This document shows positions 25,171-32,595 of a stretch of DNA of 64,000 bases, piece by piece (positions within the stretch are counted from its first letter, which is position 1; the number at the start of each line of letters is the position of its first letter). The notes beneath the pieces were generated by a model. It had not been told where the DNA came from. It did no database searches and worked only from the letters and a program-made list of their open reading frames with translations. This DNA comes from Pseudonocardia hierapolitana (lineage in GTDB: Bacteria; Actinomycetota; Actinomycetes; Mycobacteriales; Pseudonocardiaceae): contig NZ_VIWU01000001.1 of the NCBI RefSeq assembly GCF_007994075.1, positions 3,162,001 to 3,226,000 of the forward strand, read 5' to 3'. The position numbers and the translations under genes were made by a program.

Positions 25171-26039
25171 CTCGGGTCCGCCCCGCACCCATCGCGGTGC
25201 GGTCTCGGCGGCCGGGCGCGACGGCCGGCCTGGTGGCGCGCTACGCCGTGCTGGTCTTCACGGTGATCCTGTCGATCTTCCCGCTGGTCTGGCTGGTGCT
25301 GACGTCGCTGCGCACCTCGGACGAGCTGTTCGCCGTGCCGGTGCAGCTGACGCCGAGCACGGTGACCCTGGAGCAGTACGTCACGGTCTTCACCGAGTAC
25401 GAGATGGCCGACTACGTCACGAACTCGGTGGTGGTGTCGCTGGCCACGGTGGCGCTGGTGACGGTGCTGGCCCTGCCGTGCGCGTACGTCCTCGCGCGGT
25501 TCCGCCTGCCCGGGATCAAGGTCGTGATCACGGTGCTGCTGGTGATGCGGATGATCCCGGTCATCGCGCTCGCCATCCCGCTCTTCGCGGTGTTCTCCGG
25601 GGTCGGGCTGCTGGACACGGTGCTCGGACTCGTGCTGACCCACGCGGCCTCGAAGCTGCCGGTGGCGATCTGGCTGTTGATGGCCTTCATCCAGGACCTG
25701 CCGAAGGAGATCGAGGAGTCGGCCGAGATCGACGGCGCAGGCGTGTTCCGCAAGCTCGTGTTCGTCGTCGCCCCGCTGATCGGTCCCGGGCTCGCGGCGA
25801 GCGCCGTGCTGACCTTCCTGTTCACCTGGAACGACCTGCTCATCGCGCTCACCCTGACGTCCAGCGAGGCCGCCCAGACCCTCCCGGTCGGCCTCACCAA
25901 CTTCGTCACGCAGTTCGGCATCGACTGGGGCCCGATGTCGGCAGCCGGGGTGCTGATGGTCGTCCCGACCCTGCTCTTCGTCTGGTTCGCCCAGGGCTAC
26001 CTCGTCAAGGGCCTCGTCGCGGGCGCGGTCCGCGGCTGA
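25158..26039 (+). CDS. Sugar ABC transporter permease, MalG type
   Basis: 293 residues, six predicted spans. The EAA loop is EESAEIDGAGVFRKLVFVVAPLIGPG at about residues 190-215 and the C-terminus ends QGYLVKGLVAGAVRG, as usual for MalG/UgpE-type permeases. The ATG at 25158 lies 13 bases inside the upstream permease gene, a coupling overlap. The ATP-hydrolysing subunit is missing from the cluster; actinobacteria often share one MsiK-type ATPase among several such importers. Confidence 0.92.
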   Translation: MAELTRVRPAPIAVRSRRPGATAGLVARYAVLVFTVILSIFPLVWLVLTSLRTSDELFAVPVQLTPSTVTLEQYVTVFTEYEMADYVTNSVVVSLATVALVTVLALPCAYVLARFRLPGIKVVITVLLVMRMIPVIALAIPLFAVFSGVGLLDTVLGLVLTHAASKLPVAIWLLMAFIQDLPKEIEESAEIDGAGVFRKLVFVVAPLIGPGLAASAVLTFLFTWNDLLIALTLTSSEAAQTLPVGLTNFVTQFGIDWGPMSAAGVLMVVPTLLFVWFAQGYLVKGLVAGAVRG

Positions 26040-26074
26040 GCGCCGACCTCGTCGAAAAGGAGATGTGAGAACTC

Positions 26075-26827
26075 GTGGACCTATCACTCGACGGCAAGGT
26101 GGCGATCGTGACGGGCGCCGCGTCCGGTTTCGGCCGGGCGGTCGCGACGATCCTCGCGGCCGAGGGCGCGCACGTCGCGGGCGCCGACATCAACGAAGCC
26201 GGTGTCACGGCGGTGATGAAGGAGCTCGGCGGCGCGTGCCGGGGCTACGGGCTCGACGTCGCGAAGCGGGACCAGTGGACCGACCTGGCGCGCCGGGTCC
26301 GCGAGGACATCGGCGAGATCGACATCCTGTGCAACATCGCGGGCCCGGCACCCGGCCCGGTGAGCGGGCACCTCGACACCGACGACGACGAGTGGCGCCG
26401 CCAGATCGACGGGCACCTGACCGGCGTCTTCCTCGGGTGCCAGACCGTTCTCCCCGGGATGATGGAGCGGCGCTACGGGAAGATCGTGAACATGTGCTCC
26501 TTCACGGCGCACGGCACCGTCGCGAACATCCCCGGGTACGACGCGGCCTTCGGTGGCATCCTCGCCTACACGAAGGACCTGGCGCGTTTCGCGGCACCGC
26601 ACAACATCAACGTCAACTGCGTGTCGCCCGGCAACATCGAGACCCCGATGACCAAGGGCTGGCTGTCCGAGCCCGGCGCCTACGAGCGGGTGCAGGCGAA
26701 CACGCCGATCGGGCGCGTCGGCCAGCCCGACGACGTCGCCGCCTGGGTCGTCTTCCTGGCCTCCGACCGCGCGCGGCACGCCGTCGGCATCGAGATCAAC
26801 GTGTCCGGCGGCCAGCTCATCGGCTAG
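26075..26827 (+). CDS. SDR-family oxidoreductase lacking the catalytic Lys
   Basis: 250 residues. It has VTGAASGFG at about residues 12-20, an acidic residue after strand 2 (GADIN) for NAD preference, CNIAGPA in the NNAG place, and Ser in MCSFTA. The Tyr is present in GYDAAFGG, but Phe takes the position of the active-site Lys (Tyr-Asp-Ala-Ala-Phe instead of Tyr-x-x-x-Lys). The cofactor fold looks intact. It follows the permeases by 35 bases and precedes the dehydratase, so it may oxidise the imported sugar, unless the missing Lys makes it inactive. Start GTG 26075; AAAAGGAG lies about 12 bases upstream, rather far. Confidence 0.85.
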   Translation: MDLSLDGKVAIVTGAASGFGRAVATILAAEGAHVAGADINEAGVTAVMKELGGACRGYGLDVAKRDQWTDLARRVREDIGEIDILCNIAGPAPGPVSGHLDTDDDEWRRQIDGHLTGVFLGCQTVLPGMMERRYGKIVNMCSFTAHGTVANIPGYDAAFGGILAYTKDLARFAAPHNINVNCVSPGNIETPMTKGWLSEPGAYERVQANTPIGRVGQPDDVAAWVVFLASDRARHAVGIEINVSGGQLIG

Positions 26828-26871
26828 GACACGGCAGTTCTGTTGGGGGAAGTTCCGTCAGAAGGAGCAGC

Positions 26872-28026
26872 ATGAGGATCGTCAACGTCACGACGGCGGT
26901 GGTGGCCTACCACGGCCAGGCCACGCTGGTGCGGATCGACACCGACGAGGGCATCACCGGCTACGGCGAGGCGAACCCGGACGCCGGGGCGGGGGGCGTC
27001 GTCGGGCTGATCAACACGTTCAAGGACCTCCTGATCGGCGAGGACCCGCGCAACGTCGAGCGGTGTTGGGAGAAGCTGCGGCGGCGCGTGTTCGCCGGCC
27101 CGCAGGCGGGCGTGTTCGTGATCGCGATGAGCGGGATCGAGCTCGCCCTGTGGGACATCGCGGGCAAGGCGGCGGGCCAGCCGGTGCACCGGATGCTCGG
27201 CGGCAAGTTCCGCGACCGCATCCGGCTCTACGCCGACTGCGGCGACGGCGACGACCCCGCCGGCTCCGTGGCCGGCTGCGTCGAACGGGCCCAGCGGATG
27301 GTCTCCGAGGGCTTCACCGCCATCAAGTTCGACATCGACAACCTGTCGCACCCGGCGAAGTTCGACGCCTACAACCACACCGTGAACGCCGCCGAGCTGC
27401 GCTCGATGGTCGAGCGGGTGGCGGCCGTGCGCGAGGCCATCGGCCCCGACGTCGACCTCGCCATCGACCTGCACGCCCGCTACGACGTCCCCAGCGCCTG
27501 CAAGATCTCGTGGGAGCTGGAGCCGTTCAACCTCATGTGGCTGGAGGAGCCGATCCCGGCCGAGAACATCGACGCGCTGGTGCGGGTGCGCGCGCAGACC
27601 CGCACCCCGATCTGCGCAGGCGAGAACCTCTACCTGCGGTGGGGCTTCCGGGAGCTGCTGGAGAAGGGCGCGGTCGACGTCATCGAGCCGGACGTCCCCA
27701 AGTGCGGCGGCCTCGCCGAGGCCAAGAAGATCGCCAATCTCGCGGAGATGCACTACGTACCGTTCGCCCCGCACCTGGTCTCCACGCCGCTGGGCACGAT
27801 GGCCACGGCCCACCAGTGCGCCTCGATCCCCAACTTCCTCGTGCAGGAGTGGCACGCCCTCGAGGAGCGCGAGGTGTGGGACAGCTACGTGACCGCACCC
27901 GACGGCAGCGGGTCGATCGTCAAGGACGGCTACATCACCCTGCCCGAAACGCCCGGCATCGGCGTCGAGCCGAACATGGACGGGGTCCGCAAGCACGCCG
28001 TCCCGGGCTTCGGGATCTTCGAGTGA
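26872..28026 (+). CDS. Enolase-superfamily sugar-acid dehydratase (mandelate racemase/MLE type, plus cluster)
   Basis: 384 residues. Metal ligands appear as Asp in AIDLHARY, Glu in WLEEPIP and Glu in CAGENLY; a His in FAPHLVSTPLG is on the strand where the family keeps its acid-base His. AIKFDID carries Lys on strand 2. The DLHARYD and LEPFNLMWLEEP pattern resembles aldonate dehydratases of the galactonate/RspA kind. GAAGGAGC lies just upstream of the ATG. It is only distantly similar to the dehydratase in the minus-strand cluster, which has a large insertion, so the two clusters are unlikely to be a simple recent duplication. Confidence 0.87.
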   Translation: MRIVNVTTAVVAYHGQATLVRIDTDEGITGYGEANPDAGAGGVVGLINTFKDLLIGEDPRNVERCWEKLRRRVFAGPQAGVFVIAMSGIELALWDIAGKAAGQPVHRMLGGKFRDRIRLYADCGDGDDPAGSVAGCVERAQRMVSEGFTAIKFDIDNLSHPAKFDAYNHTVNAAELRSMVERVAAVREAIGPDVDLAIDLHARYDVPSACKISWELEPFNLMWLEEPIPAENIDALVRVRAQTRTPICAGENLYLRWGFRELLEKGAVDVIEPDVPKCGGLAEAKKIANLAEMHYVPFAPHLVSTPLGTMATAHQCASIPNFLVQEWHALEEREVWDSYVTAPDGSGSIVKDGYITLPETPGIGVEPNMDGVRKHAVPGFGIFE

Positions 28027-28037
28027 CCGGGAGCGGT

Positions 28038-28721
28038 ATGGACGTGGCACAGACCGCGAAGCGGTTGAAGGCGCTCTACTCCGCGGTGGTCTACGACATC
28101 ATGGACGAGATGGGGCTGCCCCATCAGTGCCTCGACCTCGCCATCGCGCCCCTGGACCGTTCCATGCAGGTCGCAGGGCCCGCGTACACCGTGATGGCGG
28201 GCCCGGACATGCGGGAGCGGGACGAGATGCCCCCGAACACCAAGCTGGCCGACTTCGGTGTCTTCACGCAGATGTACGACGGCTGCGTCGTGGTCGTCGG
28301 GGCGGCGGGCGAGCGGCAGAGCGGCATCTGGGGCGAGCTCATGAGCAACGCCAGCCGCGCCCGTGGTGCCACCGGCGTCGTCATCGACGGCGGCATCCGC
28401 GACGGGCGGCTCGTCCGGGAGATCGACGGCCTGGGCGTCTTCGCCCGCTACACCTCGCCGATCGAGTCGCTGCGCCGCTCCCGGATCCACGACATCGAGA
28501 TCCCCATCTCGATGACCGGCACCACGACCAGCCAGGTTCGCGTGAACCCGGGCGACTGGATCTTCGGCGACGAGGACGGCGTGCTCGTCATCCCGAAGGA
28601 CGCCCTCGACGAGGTGCTCGCGAAGTCCGAGGAGGCGAAGGACATCGAGGACAAGGTCCGGGAGGAGGTCCAGGCCGGCGTCCCGGTGATCGACGTCTAC
28701 AACAAGTACGGGCGGCTGTAG
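28038..28721 (+). CDS. RraA/HMG-aldolase-family lyase (plus cluster)
   Basis: 227 residues, the standard length for this family. The conserved GVVIDGGIRDGR motif supplies the Arg and Asp that bind pyruvate and Mg2+; NPGDWIFGDEDGVLVIPKDAL is the usual C-terminal segment. As the partner of a dehydratase it is expected to cleave a 2-keto acid aldol or decarboxylate oxaloacetate, giving pyruvate. It is the last gene of the plus-strand operon and its stop is one base from the stop of the convergent lipoprotein gene, leaving no room for a separate terminator. Confidence 0.85.
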   Translation: MDVAQTAKRLKALYSAVVYDIMDEMGLPHQCLDLAIAPLDRSMQVAGPAYTVMAGPDMRERDEMPPNTKLADFGVFTQMYDGCVVVVGAAGERQSGIWGELMSNASRARGATGVVIDGGIRDGRLVREIDGLGVFARYTSPIESLRRSRIHDIEIPISMTGTTTSQVRVNPGDWIFGDEDGVLVIPKDALDEVLAKSEEAKDIEDKVREEVQAGVPVIDVYNKYGRL

Positions 28722-28722
28722 C

Positions 28723-29514
28723 TCACCTCGGGGCCAGGCAGAGGACGTAGCCGTCCAGGCCCTGACCGCTCTCGAGACCGGCCGTGACCTCGGGATTCGA
28801 ACCGCAGGCGAGGTCGAAGCCCAAGAAGCCGCTGTCCACCCGCTCGACCACGCGGTAAGCCGCGTCGGGCGCCCCGCAGTCCGCCTTCGCGTAGCCCGGG
28901 GTGCCCGACGTCGTGGCCAGGCAGTCGCCCACCTGTGCGGTGTCCGGCGAGGTGTTCGGGTCGACGCCCACCGGACCGAGGCAGAAGAGCAGGTCCGCGG
29001 CGAGACCGTCGAGGGAGCCGAGCCCGTTCTGGTCGCCGGTCGTCACCATGTCCCAGCTGTAGCTGGTGCTGGTGCCCGGCACGTCGGAACACTGGTCGAT
29101 GCCCGCGATCGTCGTGGCGTCCTCGATGCGCCGGAGCACCACCGTCTCGGCGCCGGGATCGGCGCAGTCCACCTTCCGTGCCTCGGAGTTCGCCGCGGCA
29201 CCCGTGACGCAGTCGCCCTCCTTCGCCACGTTGATCGCCGAGGCGGGATCGACATCACGTGGGCCGATGCAGAGCGTCGAGTCCGAGCCGGAGTCGGAGA
29301 AGCTCTCGGTCACCCCCGCCACGGCGATGCAGTCACCGGAGAAGTCGTCGAGCTTCTCGAGGACGCGCAGGGTCGAAGCCGCACAGTCGGCCTTCACGTA
29401 GGAGTCCTCGGACTTCTCGACGCAGTCACCCGTCTCCGGTCCCGTCGAGCAGGCGGTGAGACCGCCGCCCGCCAGGATCGCCACGGCGAGCAGCAACAGG
29501 ACGCGCACCACCAT
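28723..29514 (-). CDS. Lipoprotein with three LppU-like Cys repeats
   Basis: 263 residues. The signal peptide ends in lipobox LTAC near residue 22. The mature protein is three tandem units of about 70-85 residues, each opening with GDC, continuing with a K(V/A)DC-type segment (VKADC, RKVDC, AKADC), a VxxR/E strand, and closing with LC(I/L)GP or LCLAP and VDP. Each unit carries about four cysteines, so disulfides are likely. The pattern resembles mycobacterial LppU and SCO3897-like proteins, normally one or two domains. The function of that family is unknown to me. It stands alone and is convergent with the sugar-acid operon. Confidence 0.8.
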   Translation of the reverse strand: MVVRVLLLLAVAILAGGGLTACSTGPETGDCVEKSEDSYVKADCAASTLRVLEKLDDFSGDCIAVAGVTESFSDSGSDSTLCIGPRDVDPASAINVAKEGDCVTGAAANSEARKVDCADPGAETVVLRRIEDATTIAGIDQCSDVPGTSTSYSWDMVTTGDQNGLGSLDGLAADLLFCLGPVGVDPNTSPDTAQVGDCLATTSGTPGYAKADCGAPDAAYRVVERVDSGFLGFDLACGSNPEVTAGLESGQGLDGYVLCLAPR

Positions 29515-30358
29515 CTCGCTTCCCCCTCATCGATCACTCTTGAAGACTCACAGGAAGCTCACACGTTGGGTCGAAGAGATGTAGGTCACAGACGCCGAGC
29601 CACGCCCTGCGGTGCGTCCATGATCAGCGGTTCGGCGCATTCTTGGACGGATTTGGGATGGGAATGCGCCCAACTGGTGATCATGCCGGTGGGCGCGCCG
29701 TTCCCGACTCGGGCGCGCAGGCAATCGCTACCCGCTTCAGGACCCGTGCGCTGACGATTCCGTCCGCCGCTCCGTCACCTCGACCTGTTGGTCCGGTTGG
29801 CATCACCACCGAATGACGTGGTCGCGTTGACAGCCGTCCCCGACTGGAGGGCACGGCGGTGCACGACGAGACCGTCCCCGCCGGGTGCCCACGCAACTAT
29901 CCTGTGGTCCCGACCCCTCCCTCGCAGCGCAACCACACGCTAGTTGCCTCGCTCCCAACCGGACTGGCTCGCACGCGGGCCCGGGAGGCAAGGCGAGCAC
30001 CGCGCAACGCAACCACGGAATCGGCAGTTCCCACCCGGCCACCTACCCGACCGGACACGTTCTCCCCACTCAAGCCGCGTTCACAATAGTGAACACCCCG
30101 ATCACCCGAAAAGACCTACGGGTCGAACATCTGTTCGCGTAACTGGAGGCATGTCGAGAACCGCGCCAACCCCACCAACTCCTGCCCTCACGGGAAGACC
30201 CAAGAAGTGTCCGCGACACCGGCGAATACCCGAGGGCAAGGAATGCGCGCCATGCTGAGCGGCGCGCTACTCGAGACACCAGCCGACCCACCGGTTCCGG
30301 CGCCGGGCGCACTGCCAATCACCCCGGCAGAGGCGGCGGCGACTCCACCTCGGATGCC
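29515..30358. other. Gene-poor stretch
   Basis: 844 bases without a gene I can defend. It holds one long imperfect palindrome (29619-29685), several short overlapping open frames without convincing starts or protein-like composition, and from about 29880 a patch with many CAACC/GCAAC words that is less GC-rich than its surroundings. TGGAGGC stands before the ATG at 30151, but that frame ends after 35 codons with no recognisable feature. No tRNA or known RNA gene was seen. Confidence 0.6.
29619..29685. repeat. ATGATCA-ended imperfect palindrome
   Basis: Arms 29619-29642 and 29662-29685 start and end with CATGATCA / TGATCATG and share GGCGCATTC / GAATGCGCC, with a handful of mismatches and a 19-base loop. 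The right arm read on the minus strand begins CATGATCACCAG, like the repeat at 4714-4854. It is not next to a gene end here, which speaks for a dispersed repeat family rather than a gene-specific terminator. Confidence 0.65.
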
Positions 30359-31864
30359 TTGCCGGACGCGCTGTCGGATCCGTCGCCGAACGCCGTGCCG
30401 AACGTGACGCCGGACGCCGTGCCGGGCGCGCTGTCAGACGCGCTACCGGACGACCTGCTGAACTCCGCAACGATCAACGCCTGGGTCGATCGGCTGGCCC
30501 GGTTCGATCGGGACGTCCCCGACACCGAACGGATCGAGCAGCTGCGGGCCCTGGAACGGTTGAAGTCGGCCGCCGCGGCCGCCCAGGCCCGGATCGCCGT
30601 CGACCTGGACACCTCGATGCGGGCCGGGCACGCGGCCACCGGGATGCCGGCGCAGCGGCAGGGCCGCGGGGTGGCCGCGCAGGTGGCGCTGGCCCGCCAG
30701 GAATCCCCCTACCGCGGTGGCCGGCACCTGGGGTTGGCCAAGGTCCTGGTCGCCGAGATGCCCCACACCCTGACCGCGCTCGAACAGGGCGCGATCTCCG
30801 AATGGCGGGCCGGCCTGCTCGCCCAGGAAACAATCTTCCTGTCCAAGGAATACCGCCAGCTCGTCGACGCCCACCTGTGCGCCGACCCGTCCGGGCTGAC
30901 CGGGTGGGGGGACCGCCGGTTGACCGCCGAGATCCGCAAGATCGCCTACCGGCTCGACCCGGCCGGATACACCCGACGCCGCGCGAAGGCCGAGTCGGAG
31001 CGGCGGGTCACCTCCCGGCCGGCCCCGGACGTCATGGCCCGGGTCACCGCGCTGCTCCCGGTCGCCCACGGGGTCGCCGTCCACGCCGCCCTGCGCGAAG
31101 CCGCCGACACCGCGATCGCGGCCGGGGACGGGCGCACCCGGGGCCAGTTGATGGCCGACACCCTTGTCGAACGCGTGACCGGGCAGGCCACCGCGACCGG
31201 GGTGCCGGTGGAGATCCACCTGATCATGACCGACCGGACCCTCCTCGGCGAAGGCGAAGGCGACGGCCGTGAGCAGCCGGCGCTGCTGGCCGGGTACGGG
31301 CCGATCCCGGCCGGCCTGGCCCGCCGACTCGCGGTGACGGGCGCCGAAACCGAGACCGCCTGGCTGCGGCGGCTGTATGTCATCCCCGAGAGCGGGCGGC
31401 TGGTCGGGATGGACTCCACCCGGCGGGTGTTCCCGGCCGGGCTGGCCCGGTTCATCGAGATCCGCGACCAGTACTGCACCACCCCGTGGTGCGACGCCCC
31501 GATCCGCCACATCGACCACGCCCTACCCCACCACCAGGGCGGGGCGACCTCGGCGGAGAACGGCAACGGGACCTGCGCCCAGTGCAACTACGCCCGCCAG
31601 GCACCCGGCTGGGAAATTCGGCCGGAGCCCGGGTCGCGGCACACGCTGCGGATCACCACACCGACCGGGCACGGCTACCGCAGCACCGCACCCCCACCGC
31701 CCGGCCACTCGTCCTCCGACCGACGCCGGCCGCCGGGGCCGCGGGCTCGCCGAGCCCGGGGGACGTCACCACACCGCGGCGATCAACGCACCGCCGCCGG
31801 GGCCACCATGGCCGCGCAGATCCGGGCCAGGTCGTCGTCGGTGACACAGGGCGGTATCGCGTAG
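30359..31864 (+). CDS. DUF222/HNH endonuclease-type protein
   Basis: Up to 501 residues. The N-terminal DUF222 region (about 40-340) precedes an HNH nuclease domain at about 373-420: C-x4-C (CTTPWC), HIDH with the catalytic His, HHQGG, then ENGNGTCAQCN with the second Cys pair. Such proteins are abundant and often multi-copy in actinobacteria; their role is unclear, although related 13E12-type repeats behave as mobile units. The start is uncertain: the frame is open from 30143 but the first possible start is TTG 30359, with GTGs at 30395-30419. The last 27 codons lie antisense to a copy of the bioA 3' end, so the natural C-terminus may have been replaced. Confidence 0.8.
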   Translation: MPDALSDPSPNAVPNVTPDAVPGALSDALPDDLLNSATINAWVDRLARFDRDVPDTERIEQLRALERLKSAAAAAQARIAVDLDTSMRAGHAATGMPAQRQGRGVAAQVALARQESPYRGGRHLGLAKVLVAEMPHTLTALEQGAISEWRAGLLAQETIFLSKEYRQLVDAHLCADPSGLTGWGDRRLTAEIRKIAYRLDPAGYTRRRAKAESERRVTSRPAPDVMARVTALLPVAHGVAVHAALREAADTAIAAGDGRTRGQLMADTLVERVTGQATATGVPVEIHLIMTDRTLLGEGEGDGREQPALLAGYGPIPAGLARRLAVTGAETETAWLRRLYVIPESGRLVGMDSTRRVFPAGLARFIEIRDQYCTTPWCDAPIRHIDHALPHHQGGATSAENGNGTCAQCNYARQAPGWEIRPEPGSRHTLRITTPTGHGYRSTAPPPPGHSSSDRRRPPGPRARRARGTSPHRGDQRTAAGATMAAQIRARSSSVTQGGIA

Positions 31865-31883
31865 ACCAGTCACGGAACGGGCG
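31783..31883 (-). pseudogene. Fragment of the bioA 3' end (duplicated, decayed)
   Basis: These 101 bases match the last 105 bases of the intact bioA gene (32596-32700) at roughly 85-90 % by eye, in the same orientation, from the TGA stop inwards. Differences are scattered substitutions, a 3-base deletion and a 1-base deletion that breaks the frame. Similarity stops sharply on both sides. The two copies bracket the 199-residue membrane protein gene as direct repeats about 800 bases apart, and the DUF222-HNH frame ends inside the fragment. Confidence 0.75.
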
Positions 31884-31973
31884 TGCGCGGCGCCGTGTCG
31901 ATCCCAAACGCACAGGACCGCCCCCGTGAGGGCGCGGAGCGTCGTCTCGGAACGATCGCGGCCCGAAGCTCGC

Positions 31974-31979
31974 TAGGGT
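31974..31979 (+). promoter_or_regulatory. -10 box of a probable leaderless promoter
   Basis: TAGGGT fits TAnnnT and ends 6 bases before the GTG at 31986, which has no Shine-Dalgarno sequence in front. Transcription is therefore expected to begin at or next to the start codon. Confidence 0.55.
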
Positions 31980-31985
31980 CGATCC

Positions 31986-32585
31986 GTGGACTTGGGGTCG
32001 GTCGCGGACTGGGTGAATGCCGCAGGTACGGTCTGCGCTTTCGGTGCCGCCCTGTTCGCCGGAATCGTGGCCGTCGGGAGCTACCGGACTCAGCAAAGAG
32101 CGATCGATCGTCAGCTGACCGCCCATGCCGAAGACGAACGTCGGCGAGCGCGGAGCGAACGCCAGTGGCAGGCGAGCAAGGTAGCGGTTTGGGTATATCG
32201 CGGACGGAACAGCTGGACCGTGCACGCAGCGAACAGCAGCGGCCTACCCGTCTACCGCCTCACCGTGCGCATAGCAGGCGAGGAACCTCCGTTCTCGGTT
32301 GCGATAGAACGAGGCACGCAGGGTCCCACCCCGGCTGATACCGCTCGCAAACTCACCAACGCCCTGCGCGTCGTGCTCGATCAACGGAACGCCCTCCACA
32401 TGGACCCGAACAAGCTGCATGTCGCGATCGCCTTCACCGACGCAGCCGGGGTCCGCTGGCGACGAGACGAGCGCGGGAAGCTCGACGAGGTGCCCGATTC
32501 CTTCGACTTCGACGACGTCGATGAACGGCTGATCGACAGGCTGGTTCCGAGGCACGACGATCGAGATGTGCGGGGGATCCTCTGA
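31986..32585 (+). CDS. Hypothetical protein with one N-terminal membrane span
   Basis: 199 residues. One hydrophobic span (about 10-29, around NAAGTVCAFGAALFAGIVAVG) is followed by a basic, Arg/Gln-rich juxtamembrane helix (about 30-65) and a soluble domain with beta-strand character (KVAVWVYRGRNSWTVHAANSSG, LPVYRLTVRI, VAIAFTDAAGVRWRRDERGKL). The layout (short N-terminus, single span, cytosolic beta domain) is common among small actinobacterial proteins of unknown function. I do not recognise the family. The gene lies between two direct copies of the bioA 3' end, so it may sit on an inserted islet. GTG 31986 was chosen from its leaderless -10 spacing. Confidence 0.65.
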   Translation: MDLGSVADWVNAAGTVCAFGAALFAGIVAVGSYRTQQRAIDRQLTAHAEDERRRARSERQWQASKVAVWVYRGRNSWTVHAANSSGLPVYRLTVRIAGEEPPFSVAIERGTQGPTPADTARKLTNALRVVLDQRNALHMDPNKLHVAIAFTDAAGVRWRRDERGKLDEVPDSFDFDDVDERLIDRLVPRHDDRDVRGIL

Positions 32586-32595
32586 CTCGGGAACC

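Noticed and set aside
29880..30258. Several overlapping open frames before the DUF222-HNH gene
   Set aside because: Three frames open at once, low-complexity Pro/Arg/Thr content and no conserved motif; TGGAGGC before ATG 30151 leads only to 35 codons.
30359..31864. Homing endonuclease inside an intron or intein
   Set aside because: The HNH gene is free-standing, has a DUF222 region and does not interrupt a coding gene in an intron-like way; only a bioA fragment lies at its end.
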